A stretch of DNA of 64,000 nt from Pelagibius sp. Alg239-R121 (GTDB lineage Bacteria > Pseudomonadota > Alphaproteobacteria > Kiloniellales > Kiloniellaceae), in contig NZ_CAMZOF010000015.1 in assembly GCF_947331435.1 (NCBI RefSeq), forward strand, positions 52,736 through 116,735, read 5' to 3'. Of this stretch, positions 49,584 through 59,312 are shown piece after piece. Positions within the stretch are counted from its first letter, which is position 1. Each line of letters opens with the position of its first letter. The notes under the pieces were generated by a model. The model was not told where the DNA came from. It searched no databases and saw nothing but the letters and a program-made list of their open reading frames with translations. Position numbers and translations under genes: made by a program.

Positions 49584-51104
49584 CTAATGAAGATTGTCGA
49601 TCTGAGATTTGATGTTGTTGCAAGCCTCCTCCGCCGAGATTTCCTCGGACAGACAGCGTTGAGTCTCTGCAGCCATAATCGTGTGGTACTCGTTGGCTTC
49701 CGGGACCTTCGGGCCGAGAACGAAGTTCGGGTCCTTAATACCGATATCGTAAACTGCATCGAAGGTCAGTGCATTCGGCATGCTGGATGGGCGTTTGCGC
49801 GCGTCGGCAACACCCGGCATGTCCATAACGGATTTACGCGTCGGTGTGCCGCCCAATCCGGTCAGGACGTCGAACTGTATCGCGCCCGATGTCGCGTAGA
49901 CGCAAAACAGATAGGCGGCCCGTTGAACGTCTTCCGATGCGTTGCCGTTGATGCCGATACCGCCGACCCCGCAGTTCGTTCCGTTCACTGCCGGGCCACC
50001 ATTCAGAATCCAGCTGGCCTCGCCTTTCGGACAAGGCGCATAGGCTGTTCGACCGCCTGCCGCCTTGGACGTTTTCTCATCTTCGATAGAAGCGGCGAAT
50101 TCGTGATACTGCACTTGCATCGCGATGTTGCCGGACTGGTATACCGTGTTCAGCTCAAGCGTGCCATTCGCCAGGTTGTCTGGGTGACATACGTCGGCTT
50201 GTTCCTTGAACTTCTGCATGAGAAAGACAGACTGTTCGTCGCCCCAGTTTGAGGGTGGTGGTGATTTGCTGCCAAGCTTGTCATCGATCTCCCAGTCCAG
50301 CCAGCGACCGTGTGCAAAGAACATGCGCTGCACATCCAATTGTGTCGTCCAAGCAAAGGAACCCTGGTGTTGCGCATAGCCGTATGGAACATCGGCACCG
50401 GCGTCACGTTTGCGCTTTAAGAACTCAGCGAAATCGTAGACGTTTTTCCATGTGGAGTTTTCGTTGAACTCCATCCGGTAACCGTACTCTGCTTCAAAGT
50501 CCTTGGTATTCTGCTCATAGATATCCTGACGGAAGAAGGTACAGGCCACCGCCGCATCGTAAGGCAAGGCAATCAGGCGATCCCGGTCGTAAAACCGACC
50601 GCAAGCATCGAGGAAATTCTCGAACCATACGCCATCACCATATCCTTCGGGATCTTGTGGCAGAGTCTCATCACCGATCAAGGACGTAAGGTCAGCATAA
50701 AAATCAGCAAATGGTGATCCGATCGGCTTGTCCTGAACATAGCTGATGGGAAAGTCTGCATTACCACTTTGCAGATCAATTCCGACCTTCTGCTGAACGG
50801 AAGGCAGGCCGTCCGTAATAATTTCGATTTCAATCCCGGTCAGTTTATAAAACTCTTGGATCTTGTCTCGGATCGCAAAGGAAGGGGGCGTGTTCTCGGA
50901 CATGAATACGAGCTTCGATCCTTCGTACTGCTTCCATTTCGCATCCAGTGAAGATTGTGCTTGCACGGGTCGGCGCGAAATCACGGTGCTCAGCCCGACG
51001 ACAAGTGAACCAAGCCCGAGCGAGGCTACGCCGCCACCGCCAAGTTCTAAAAACTTCCGCCTTGATACAGTCTTATAGACAGCATTCTTCGGTACATAAA
51101 ACAT
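49584..51104 (-). CDS. ABC sugar importer solute-binding protein, Tat signal
   Basis: Extracytoplasmic binding protein of 506 residues of the sugar-binding type (family 1). The N-terminus carries a twin-arginine signal, SRRKFLELGGGG at about 14-25. It is longer than most family members (about 420). First gene of the minus-strand operon, with a candidate RpiR operator about 130 bases upstream. Confidence 0.88.
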   Translation of the reverse strand: MFYVPKNAVYKTVSRRKFLELGGGGVASLGLGSLVVGLSTVISRRPVQAQSSLDAKWKQYEGSKLVFMSENTPPSFAIRDKIQEFYKLTGIEIEIITDGLPSVQQKVGIDLQSGNADFPISYVQDKPIGSPFADFYADLTSLIGDETLPQDPEGYGDGVWFENFLDACGRFYDRDRLIALPYDAAVACTFFRQDIYEQNTKDFEAEYGYRMEFNENSTWKNVYDFAEFLKRKRDAGADVPYGYAQHQGSFAWTTQLDVQRMFFAHGRWLDWEIDDKLGSKSPPPSNWGDEQSVFLMQKFKEQADVCHPDNLANGTLELNTVYQSGNIAMQVQYHEFAASIEDEKTSKAAGGRTAYAPCPKGEASWILNGGPAVNGTNCGVGGIGINGNASEDVQRAAYLFCVYATSGAIQFDVLTGLGGTPTRKSVMDMPGVADARKRPSSMPNALTFDAVYDIGIKDPNFVLGPKVPEANEYHTIMAAETQRCLSEEISAEEACNNIKSQIDNLH

Positions 51105-51410
51105 AGGTTCCTCCCATCTGCCGCCAGTTGTCGTTTTTGCGACTGGCTTTGTGATTGGTCGCGACTGTTAAGAGATGATCTATCAACGTCGCTTACGGAA
51201 ATTATTTTCCAAAATTAATCCAAAATCAAGCTTTTGGTGAAAATTTTTACCAATTTTGTTTTTTTCGATGACGCCCACTCTAATTGCAAGGGAATTTGTC
51301 AAGCGCCTGCAGTCCAGAATCGGCGCCGGCGCTGCGGAATCCAGGGTTTGCTTGGCCTGCTCGTGGGAGCTGAGGCCGGGGCGATGGCTGGTCGGTTCAG
51401 GAACAACCGT
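51105..51410. other. promoter region of the ABC operon and 3' flank of rpiR
   Basis: AT-rich and gene-free. Contains the palindrome at 51,234-51,253. A short reading frame antisense here is not supported. Confidence 0.55.
51234..51253. promoter_or_regulatory. candidate RpiR operator, ABC operon
   Basis: TTGGTGAAAATTTTTACCAA is a near-perfect 20-base palindrome. Its left 13 bases recur at 52,682 before the dehydrogenase operon. Both flank the RpiR gene, so this is the likely operator. Confidence 0.55.
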
Positions 51411-52280
51411 TCAGCTATTTTGTAAAAAATATTCCTTCAGTGTCGATGCAGTTTCTTCAAGCGACCTGGGTGCCGCGCCCTTGGATTGGAAAAGAACACC
51501 GAGATAGATCATGTAAATGATGTAAATTTGGCAAATCCGACCCTCAAGAAAATCCCCGTAAAGCGGGATTTGTGGTGTATCCGGTGTCCAGGTCCAAAGA
51601 GAAATCTCTGCCGCTTTGGACACGGGCGACTCCAGATTGCTGGTAATCGCGATTGTCATAGCGCCCTTTGTTCGAGCGACTTTAAGTGCACCAGCTACGT
51701 CTTCTGTCGTGCCGGTATGAGAAACACCAATAAATGTCGCTTGGTCCGTGGAAGTCGCAGCAACAACTTGCTGAGTATAACCGTCTCTATGACATGTTGC
51801 TTTGACACCAGCCTTCAAGAACAGGTGCACAGCCTCTTCACATACCGCCACGGCGCCCCCCACACCCAGAAAAACAACTTCACTTGAGCGAAGAACACTC
51901 GACACCACGCGCTGAATATCCTCATAAATTAAGTGTTTTTGCGTTTCAGTCATCGCAGAACTGAGGGCGCCGAGCAGTTTGAAGCTTATATCACTGAGCG
52001 GGTCGCTTTCATTCATCTCAGCAGGCAGGTTCACAAACCTGTCTGTTGAAATGCTCTCCGACGCCAACGCCAGCTTCATATCCGCAAAGCCCTTGTATCC
52101 GAGCGCCCTCGTAAAACGGCTGATCGTTGCTTCGCTTATATCAAGAGTATTGGCAAATTCCGTGATCGACATCTCCAATCGCTTTGATTGATGCTCCTTG
52201 AGATAATCTGCCACCAGTCGTTCAGACTTGCGCAACTGCCCGTACTTCTCTTGGAGTCTCAACGCGATACCCTTGGTCAT
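51411..52280 (-). CDS. RpiR-family transcription regulator
   Basis: Regulator of 289 residues: N-terminal helix-turn-helix (MSITEFANTLDISEATISRFTRALG, about 36-60) and a C-terminal SIS sugar-phosphate domain (about 120-260; FLGVGGAVAVCEEA and GVSHTGTTEDVAGAL). Probably senses a phosphorylated intermediate and represses both flanking operons. ATG at 52280 has AGGAGA seven bases ahead. Confidence 0.88.
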   Translation of the reverse strand: MTKGIALRLQEKYGQLRKSERLVADYLKEHQSKRLEMSITEFANTLDISEATISRFTRALGYKGFADMKLALASESISTDRFVNLPAEMNESDPLSDISFKLLGALSSAMTETQKHLIYEDIQRVVSSVLRSSEVVFLGVGGAVAVCEEAVHLFLKAGVKATCHRDGYTQQVVAATSTDQATFIGVSHTGTTEDVAGALKVARTKGAMTIAITSNLESPVSKAAEISLWTWTPDTPQIPLYGDFLEGRICQIYIIYMIYLGVLFQSKGAAPRSLEETASTLKEYFLQNS

Positions 52281-52775
52281 GTGCCGATCTCCTGCACTTT
52301 TATCCGCTTTCACTCTGCCGTCTGAAATACGACTCATAACACTTCGAGGTTGAAGGAGCTCCCACGCTCGCCGCAAGACATAGGACGGTCAGGGCCAGGA
52401 TTTGCGCTCCCGCAGCCCTGACTATGAGCCATATCAAACAAGCACAGACAAGATCCTAATGAAAGAAAATTTCCTTCACTTAACCTCATATTCCCCAAAC
52501 CGGCAGGTTGCCTCTTTACTGCCTTGCAAATCGACAAGCCGTTCCTTTGCTAACTCATTGGCAATACACCGTGAATATGTAGCCATTCTCAACAAAGAAA
52601 GAACCTGTAGGTCGTGCCGCTGAGATAGTGCCATCGGCATATCATATGTCCAACCAAATGCACCAGAGCGCTGGCTCAAGTTTGGTGAAAATTTCTTTAC
52701 TATTATATTTTTCCCGTGATATGTCTTTTTTTAGCAAGCTGAATAATGCCGATTTAATCGTGGGAGATCGTCCAT
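52281..52775. other. promoter region of the dehydrogenase/transaldolase operon
   Basis: No gene supported. Contains the second copy of the RpiR-type motif at 52,682-52,700, followed by a very AT-rich stretch. Confidence 0.55.
52682..52700. promoter_or_regulatory. candidate RpiR operator, dehydrogenase operon
   Basis: TTGGTGAAAATTTCTTTAC shares TTGGTGAAAATTT with the palindrome at 51,234, about 75 bases before the E1alpha start. The right half is less symmetric. Confidence 0.5.
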
Positions 52776-53759
52776 ATGCCTAACAAAAGAAGGGGGAACA
52801 CTCCGCCGAAGGAGGTTCTGGAAGAACTTTTCACAACTGCTTACAGAATCAGAAACTTCGAGACCGAAGGCATAAAACTCTACCGGCAAGGACTCGTGCG
52901 GGGATATTTTCACCCATATTTGGGGCAGGAAGGCATAGCAACCGGCGCATGCACCGCTCTGGAAGAAAGAGACTACATAGCTTCCACCCATAGGGGCCAT
53001 GGGCATTGCATAGCTCAGGGCGCCAATGTCGACGGAATGGTTGCAGAGCTACTCCAGAAGAAATCCGGCTACTGTAAAGGCTATGGCGGTTCGATGCATA
53101 TCGCCGACATCAGCAAGAACAACCTTGGGGCAAACGGCATCGTCGGGGCAAGCACGCCACTGGGTGTTGGCGCCGCGTTGGCCAATCAGATTAGAGGTTC
53201 CGACGCCGTCACGATCGCGTTTTCAACTGATGGAGCAAGCAACAACGGAACATTCCTGGAATCGCTCAACCTGGCAGCCATTTGGAATTTGAACTTCATT
53301 CTGATTATAGAAAACAACCAGTACGCAGTTTCTACGACCCTGGCGGAAGCCACGAGAGAAACGGAGCTTTACAAAAGAGGGGAAGCCATAGGCGTCGAAA
53401 GCCACCGGATCGATGGAAACGATAGCCTCGTTGTCTACGAGACTGTCACCGACGCAGTGAAAAAGTGCCGGTCCGGTCTTGGTCCAATTCTCATCGAGGC
53501 TGTTACCTTCCGCCATAGCGGTCATCACGTGAATGATCCCGGAAAATACATGCCTGAAGAAAAGCTCAAATACTACAAGGACAGAGATCCGGTAGACCGC
53601 GCACGCGACAATTTCATCAAAATGGGAAAAGCGTCTGCGGAAGAAGTCGCGACAATCGAAGCGAAAATCGGATCTGAATTTGAAGCTGCAGTCGCTGCTG
53701 CGAAATCCGCTGACGAAGTGTCAATCCAAGAATTCCGCGAATTCGTCGAAGGCTACTAA
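52776..53759 (+). CDS. 2-oxoacid/acetoin dehydrogenase E1 alpha subunit
   Basis: Thiamine-diphosphate subunit of 327 residues. STHRGHGHCIAQG and the TPP motif (FSTDGASNNGTFLESLNLAA through IENNQYAVST) are canonical; KGYGGSMHIAD resembles acetoin dehydrogenase AcoA and pyruvate dehydrogenase E1alpha. Start follows GGGAG. First gene of a six-gene plus-strand operon whose order mixes a dehydrogenase complex with sugar enzymes. Confidence 0.9.
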   Translation: MPNKRRGNTPPKEVLEELFTTAYRIRNFETEGIKLYRQGLVRGYFHPYLGQEGIATGACTALEERDYIASTHRGHGHCIAQGANVDGMVAELLQKKSGYCKGYGGSMHIADISKNNLGANGIVGASTPLGVGAALANQIRGSDAVTIAFSTDGASNNGTFLESLNLAAIWNLNFILIIENNQYAVSTTLAEATRETELYKRGEAIGVESHRIDGNDSLVVYETVTDAVKKCRSGLGPILIEAVTFRHSGHHVNDPGKYMPEEKLKYYKDRDPVDRARDNFIKMGKASAEEVATIEAKIGSEFEAAVAAAKSADEVSIQEFREFVEGY

Positions 53760-53805
53760 CAAGCTTAAAGAAATAAGTCGGGATAAACCTGAAGGGAGGA
53801 GCACG

Positions 53806-54798
53806 ATGTCAGGTCGTGAACTTATGTACAGGGAAGCGCTGCGCGAAGCCTTGTTTGAAGAAATGGCACGCGATGATGAAATTTTCATCATCGGCGAAGG
53901 GATTGCCGAACGCGGCGGTTCATACAAGGTGACAGAAGGATTGTTGGACAAATACGGTGCCGCAAGGGTCCGGGACACCCCGATTTCCGAAGCAAGCATG
54001 ATTGGTGTTGGTGTCGGAGCAGCCATTGCAGGCGGACGCCCCATCGTAGAAATCCTATATGTCGATTTTGCCATGCTTGGCATGGATATGATCGTAAACC
54101 AAGCAGCCAAATTTCGCTTGATGACGGGCGGCAGCGGGCGCGTTCCTTTCGTCCTGCGTACACAGGGCGGCACTGGCGGCGGTGTCGCAGCTCAACACTC
54201 ACAAAGCCTGGAAGCTCTATTCTATCACATCCCTGGTCTACGCGTCGTAATGCCCTCCACACCTGTCGATGCGAAGGGTTTGCTGAAATTCGCGTTGCGC
54301 CAGCCAAACCCCGTAATGTTCTTGGAACATAAGCATTTATACATGACGAAAGGTGATGTCCCTGAAGGCGAACTGATCACGGAGTTTGGGGTTGCCGATA
54401 TCAAGCGCGAGGGCAGCGATGTCACGCTGATTGCATGGTCGAACATGGTACCTCGCACCCTTGAAGCGGCAAAAGAACTCGCTGATATGGGTATATCTGC
54501 GGAAGTCCTGGACCCACGTACTTTGGTGCCTCTCGACCGCGAGGCCATTCTAAAATCGGTCGCAAAAACAAATCGCTGCGTGATCGTGCAAGAGGCCGTG
54601 CGGCGCGGCGGCATCGCATCCGATATCTCCTCCATCATTCAGGAAGAAGCATTCTACAGCCTGGATGCGCCTGTCCAAATCGTTGCTGGAATGAACACAC
54701 CGATCCCATTCAACTTGACATTGGAAGAGGCATCCGTTCCGCAAAAGGATGATGTCATCGCCGCCGTCCAAAGCGTTTTGCATAGCAAGGCCGCATAG
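53806..54798 (+). CDS. 2-oxoacid/acetoin dehydrogenase E1 beta subunit
   Basis: Beta subunit of 330 residues, pairing with E1alpha 46 bases upstream. GEGIAERGGSYKVTEGL and DTPISEASMIGVGVGAA are family motifs. It lacks the N-terminal lipoyl domain found in the housekeeping E1beta of many alphaproteobacteria, so it belongs to a separate complex. ATG preceded by GAAGGGAGGAGC. Confidence 0.9.
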   Translation: MSGRELMYREALREALFEEMARDDEIFIIGEGIAERGGSYKVTEGLLDKYGAARVRDTPISEASMIGVGVGAAIAGGRPIVEILYVDFAMLGMDMIVNQAAKFRLMTGGSGRVPFVLRTQGGTGGGVAAQHSQSLEALFYHIPGLRVVMPSTPVDAKGLLKFALRQPNPVMFLEHKHLYMTKGDVPEGELITEFGVADIKREGSDVTLIAWSNMVPRTLEAAKELADMGISAEVLDPRTLVPLDREAILKSVAKTNRCVIVQEAVRRGGIASDISSIIQEEAFYSLDAPVQIVAGMNTPIPFNLTLEEASVPQKDDVIAAVQSVLHSKAA

Positions 54799-54812
54799 AA
54801 AGGAGACGGAGC

Positions 54813-56033
54813 ATGTCCAAACACATTCTTGAAGAACTTGCTCAGACAAATCCCGACTGTGAAATCTGGTGGGACAGTTCGCCTTTAGTCTATCAACAAT
54901 GGGCTGAATCCGTCCTGAGCAAAGCGTCGGCGAACAAAAAGACCGAATGGGCGGAACAACTTGACCGATTGTACAATCCAGAAACAGCTTCCACGACTGG
55001 AAAGATGGGTTTTCGGGGCGTAACGACCAATCCGCCTCTCTGCTTACAGGCCATCCTTTCAGACCCGGATTACTGGGTAGAAGAAATCCGTCAGACGATC
55101 CTGCAATACCCCAGCGACGACGTTGAAGGTATTTATTGGAAAGTTTATCTGGAGACCGTTCGTCGCGGCGCGGAACTCATTCGCCCGGTCTTTGAAGAGA
55201 GCGAGGGAAAGTACGGTTATCTCTCGGGGCAGGTTGACCCACGCTTTGTAACAGATCTGGATCGGATGCGCGCAAACGCTGCTGACCTGAAGGCTATCGC
55301 CTCCAACATCATGGTCAAAGTGCCCGGCTCTAAGGAAGGCTATCAGTTGATTGAGGAGTTGACCGCCGAAGGTGTGTCGACCAACAACACAACGTCTTTC
55401 ACTGTCCCACAGTACAAGGCCTGTATGGATGCGGTCTCCCGCGGGCTGGAAAAAGCGCGTGCAAACGCTGTCGATCTTAGCCGCTGGCGTTCCGTGATAA
55501 CGCACATGTCTGCCCGGCTGGGCAATATCGGTGACCTGCTGTGGCAAGCTGAAGAACGCGGTATCGAAATTTCGCCCGAAGAAATCACTCTTGGCGAACT
55601 CGCGGTACTGAAACGTGCCTACAGACATATCCAGGAGACGGGTCATCCATCTAAGATGCTGATGTGCTCTATGCGCGTGCATCACAATGCAGCGGATGGA
55701 ACAGCTTCCAGCTGGCATATCGAAAAACTCGCCGGCGGCGACTTCGTTTACACATGCCCGCCCAGTTACATCGCTGCGCTCATGGAGCACGAAGACAAGA
55801 TCCCGCCTTTTGATGCCGATGCGGTCAACGAAGACATATCCGAAGCCAGTCTGAAAAAGCTGCTTGAATTGCCCTATTTTCGTCAGGCCTACGAGTTTGA
55901 CGGAATGGCCAGCGAAGAATTCAGTCGCTTTGGCGCCTTCATTCCCACCGCTTCGGAATTCGCCGTCGCCACCAGAAAAACAATAGACTTCGTCGCACGT
56001 GTCTACGCCGACACGAAACGGCAAGCAGCCTAG
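54813..56033 (+). CDS. atypical long transaldolase
   Basis: Transaldolase-family protein of 406 residues, longer than TalB (about 317) or TalC (about 215). The N-terminal TTNPP motif and the probable Schiff-base Lys169 in IMVKVPGSKEGY are conserved; THMSARLGN replaces the usual SVFVSR/SPFVGR stretch. Located between E1beta and E2, 14 bases after E1beta with AAAGGAGACGGAGC ahead. It should move a three-carbon unit between sugar phosphates, or release dihydroxyacetone. Confidence 0.83.
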   Translation: MSKHILEELAQTNPDCEIWWDSSPLVYQQWAESVLSKASANKKTEWAEQLDRLYNPETASTTGKMGFRGVTTNPPLCLQAILSDPDYWVEEIRQTILQYPSDDVEGIYWKVYLETVRRGAELIRPVFEESEGKYGYLSGQVDPRFVTDLDRMRANAADLKAIASNIMVKVPGSKEGYQLIEELTAEGVSTNNTTSFTVPQYKACMDAVSRGLEKARANAVDLSRWRSVITHMSARLGNIGDLLWQAEERGIEISPEEITLGELAVLKRAYRHIQETGHPSKMLMCSMRVHHNAADGTASSWHIEKLAGGDFVYTCPPSYIAALMEHEDKIPPFDADAVNEDISEASLKKLLELPYFRQAYEFDGMASEEFSRFGAFIPTASEFAVATRKTIDFVARVYADTKRQAA

Positions 56034-56044
56034 GAATTGTCGGT

Positions 56045-57268
56045 ATGGCCAAACCAATTGTGATGCCGCAAGTCGGTCAGGATCTGACAGAGGGCGAGCT
56101 CATCGAGTGGCATGTCCAAGTCGGAGATATCGTCAAGAAAGGCGACATCCTCGCTGTCGTGGAGTCTGAAAAGGCCAGCTTCGAGGTTGAGGCCTACGAA
56201 GAGGGTACCGTCCTGAAACGCTTTTACGAACCAGGCGACATGGCCATTGTACTGGAGCCCTTGTTGATGTTGGGGGAAAAAGGCGAGACAGTCGAAGAAG
56301 CCTCCAATGCTGCGCAGGGCAACGAAGTCAGCCGCCCCAACAAGAGCGAAGAATCAGTTCAATCAGCCGATAATGCTACAGGTGATCGGCCCGCCTCGAC
56401 GACCCGGTCATCTCCTTTGGCCCGGCGTATTGCCGCTCTTAATAAACTCGACATTTCGAGCTTGAAGGGAACCGGTCCGAAAGGTGCTATTGTCAAACGA
56501 GATGTTGAGGCCGCGCTTAAATCGGCTGAAATTTCTCCTGCCTCCACGAAGGTCGCGATTCCGCCTTCGGCATCGCAGCCGCTTCCCGCGCCAACGTCCG
56601 ATGAAGACGTTGAACAACCCTTCAACAAGATGCGACAGGTGATTGCGAATAGGTTGCTCGAGTCAAAGCAAACGATACCGCATTTCTACCTGATGGCTGA
56701 GGCCGATATAACTGATTTGCAAATCCGAAGAAAAGCGCACCTCGACATAACCGGCGGGAAGATATCTCTCAACGACGTTATTGTTCATGCGACGGCCCTT
56801 ACCCTTCTCGAATATCCGGACCTGAACAGCTTTGTGTCCAACACCGGTGTGCTGAAAAAAGCGCAGGTCAATATCGGCGTCGCGGTCTCGGTTGAAAACG
56901 GGCTCATGGTACCGGCCATTGAAAACACGCCGCACAAGAGCCTCGAAGAGATTTCGTCTCTGATTCGGGACTATGCGGCCGCAGCCCGGCGCGGCATAGA
57001 TAAATCCCCGGCGAAAAGCACCTTCTCGATCTCCAATCTGGGTATGTACGGGGTTGAAGTTCTGCCGATCATCAATTTGCCGGAGGCCGGTATATTGGGT
57101 GTTGGCCCTACCCGTCGGAGCGTGATGGAACACCGGGGCGGCTTCCAGGCTCGCGATATCATGTCGCTTTCGCTGGCGGCTGATCACCGGGCCGTCGATG
57201 GCGCATATGGTGCGCAGTTTCTCAAGTCTCTCGTCGAGACGATCGAAGCGTACAATGAGTTTGTTTGA
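56045..57268 (+). CDS. E2 dihydrolipoamide acyltransferase
   Basis: Acyltransferase core of 407 residues. One lipoyl domain with Lys43 in ESEKASF, a peripheral-subunit-binding domain (about 122-158), then the catalytic domain with His381 and Asp385 in DHRAVDGAYG. It forms acyl-CoA with E1 and E3 encoded in the same operon. Eleven bases after the transaldolase gene. Confidence 0.92.
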   Translation: MAKPIVMPQVGQDLTEGELIEWHVQVGDIVKKGDILAVVESEKASFEVEAYEEGTVLKRFYEPGDMAIVLEPLLMLGEKGETVEEASNAAQGNEVSRPNKSEESVQSADNATGDRPASTTRSSPLARRIAALNKLDISSLKGTGPKGAIVKRDVEAALKSAEISPASTKVAIPPSASQPLPAPTSDEDVEQPFNKMRQVIANRLLESKQTIPHFYLMAEADITDLQIRRKAHLDITGGKISLNDVIVHATALTLLEYPDLNSFVSNTGVLKKAQVNIGVAVSVENGLMVPAIENTPHKSLEEISSLIRDYAAAARRGIDKSPAKSTFSISNLGMYGVEVLPIINLPEAGILGVGPTRRSVMEHRGGFQARDIMSLSLAADHRAVDGAYGAQFLKSLVETIEAYNEFV

Positions 57269-57304
57269 GATCTCACTTCAAAGATGCGAAGCGGGCAAAC
57301 AGAC

Positions 57305-59311
57305 ATGACGGAGCTCATCGCGCACTCGGATCTTGCAAATGCCATCCGCGCATTGTCGATGGATGCCGTCGAACAGGCAAAGTCGGGGCATCCCGGGATG
57401 CCAATGGGCATGGCCGACGTCGCAACAGTGCTGTTCAGTCAATCTCTGAAATTTGACGCCGCGCAACCGGACTGGGCCGATCGCGACCGTTTCGTACTGT
57501 CTGCCGGCCATGGTTCGATGCTGCTATACAGCCTGTTGCATCTTTGCGGATACGAAGACTGGGGCATAGACACACTCCGTCAATTCCGGCAGCTCCGCTC
57601 AAATGCGGCAGGTCATCCTGAATTCGGACACGGCGGGGGCGTTGAGACGACGACCGGTCCACTAGGGCAAGGATTGGCGACCGCTGTAGGCCTGGCACTC
57701 GGCGAAGCCCGGGACAACGCTCAATTCGGCGATGACCTGGTCGATCACCGCACTTACGTCATTGCAGGCGACGGTTGCCTCATGGAAGGCATATCGCATG
57801 AAGCGATCTCCTTCGCCGGTCACCACAAGCTCTCAAAACTGACCGTCCTGTTCGACGACAACGCTATTTCCATTGACGGCGAGGTCGGCCTGACCTGCAG
57901 CGATGATCAGATGAAGCGGTTCGAAGCGTCCGGCTGGCATTGCCAGGCCATTGACGGCCATGATCCTCAAGCTATCGTTGAGGCCTTACGCCATGCCGAG
58001 ACTACGCCTCTACCCTCAATGATCGCCTGCCGGACCGTCATAGGCTTTGGCGCAGAAAACAAGCAGGGAACGGCTGTAGCGCATGGAGCCCCGCTTGGTC
58101 CCGAAGAGATTGCAGCGGCGAGAGTAAAGTTAAACTGGCCCCATGCTCCTTTCGAAATTCCAGAAGATGTTGCAAAGGCGTGGAAGACGATTGGTGGGAA
58201 AGGAGCAGCTGAACGCAATGCCTGGCAAACTCGATTGGAAACCTCTGACGAGTCGACCCGATCTTCATTTGCCGAGCATACTTTGACCGACCTGCCAGAA
58301 GGCTGGGAGTCTGCTCTTGAAAACCATGCACAGAGTATAGCAGTCGACGCCCCTAAAATGGCGACCCGACAGGCTTCAGGAAAAGCGCTTGAAATCCTTA
58401 CTTCGGCTATCCCAAACCTGATTGGAGGCTCAGCGGATCTGACCGGATCGGTCAATACCAAGACGTCCCGGACTCTCCCGTTAACAGCGGATAAATTGGA
58501 AAATCGCTTTATCCACTACGGTGTCAGGGAACACGCGATGGGTGCCATTATGAACGGGCTTGCCCTTCATGGCGGAACGATTCCATATGCGGGCACATTT
58601 CTGGTCTTCGCAAACTACATGCATGCATCGATCCGCCTGTCGTCCCTCATGGGGCTGCGGGTCATATATGTACTCACTCACGACAGTATCGGCCTCGGGG
58701 AAGACGGCCCGACCCATCAACCGGTTGAGACGCTCGCGATGCTGCGCGCCACCCCGAACCTCGACGTATTCCGACCCGCAGATGCTGTCGAAACCGCAGA
58801 GGCCTGGTCGCACGCGCTGAAGCGGACCGGCGGGCCGACAGCTATTGTCTTGTCACGACAAGGTTTGCCGGCACTGCGTGAAAGCGGCGAAATTCGTGGA
58901 TACGGTGATCGGGGCGGATACTTGCTTCGCCCTGCAAAAGGCGGCAAGGACCGGGATGTTACTTTAATCGCGACTGGGTCGGAACTTTCGCTGGCTGTCG
59001 ATGCGCAAACCAGGCTTGAGGAGTGCGGTGTTCAGGCAGCCGTTGTATCGCTGCCCTGCTGGGAGCTTTTCGACAGACAGTCCAATGAATATCGCGCCGA
59101 AGTTCTCGGTGTGGCGCCACGTATTGCGATTGAGGCGGCCGGTGAACTGGGATGGCACAAGTATGTCGGCCTCACCGGTGGCTTTGTCGGCATGAAAGGC
59201 TTTGGCGCCTCCGGTCCCGCTACTCAGCTGTTCGAGCATTTTGGAATAACCGTCTCAACCATCGAGACAGCGGCCAAATCCGCCCTGAACCAATCCGAGA
59301 GTGTATCCTGA
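57305..59311 (+). CDS. tkt: transketolase
   Basis: Transketolase of 668 residues. GHPGMPMG, the TPP motif GDGCLMEGISHEA, and GLGEDGPTHQP are intact, so it should be active. It exchanges two-carbon ketol units between sugar phosphates. Inserted between E2 and E3 of the dehydrogenase complex. The ATG at 57305 has a weak GCGGGC site; an ATG at 57284 is possible. Confidence 0.92.
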   Translation: MTELIAHSDLANAIRALSMDAVEQAKSGHPGMPMGMADVATVLFSQSLKFDAAQPDWADRDRFVLSAGHGSMLLYSLLHLCGYEDWGIDTLRQFRQLRSNAAGHPEFGHGGGVETTTGPLGQGLATAVGLALGEARDNAQFGDDLVDHRTYVIAGDGCLMEGISHEAISFAGHHKLSKLTVLFDDNAISIDGEVGLTCSDDQMKRFEASGWHCQAIDGHDPQAIVEALRHAETTPLPSMIACRTVIGFGAENKQGTAVAHGAPLGPEEIAAARVKLNWPHAPFEIPEDVAKAWKTIGGKGAAERNAWQTRLETSDESTRSSFAEHTLTDLPEGWESALENHAQSIAVDAPKMATRQASGKALEILTSAIPNLIGGSADLTGSVNTKTSRTLPLTADKLENRFIHYGVREHAMGAIMNGLALHGGTIPYAGTFLVFANYMHASIRLSSLMGLRVIYVLTHDSIGLGEDGPTHQPVETLAMLRATPNLDVFRPADAVETAEAWSHALKRTGGPTAIVLSRQGLPALRESGEIRGYGDRGGYLLRPAKGGKDRDVTLIATGSELSLAVDAQTRLEECGVQAAVVSLPCWELFDRQSNEYRAEVLGVAPRIAIEAAGELGWHKYVGLTGGFVGMKGFGASGPATQLFEHFGITVSTIETAAKSALNQSESVS

Positions 59312-59312
59312 A

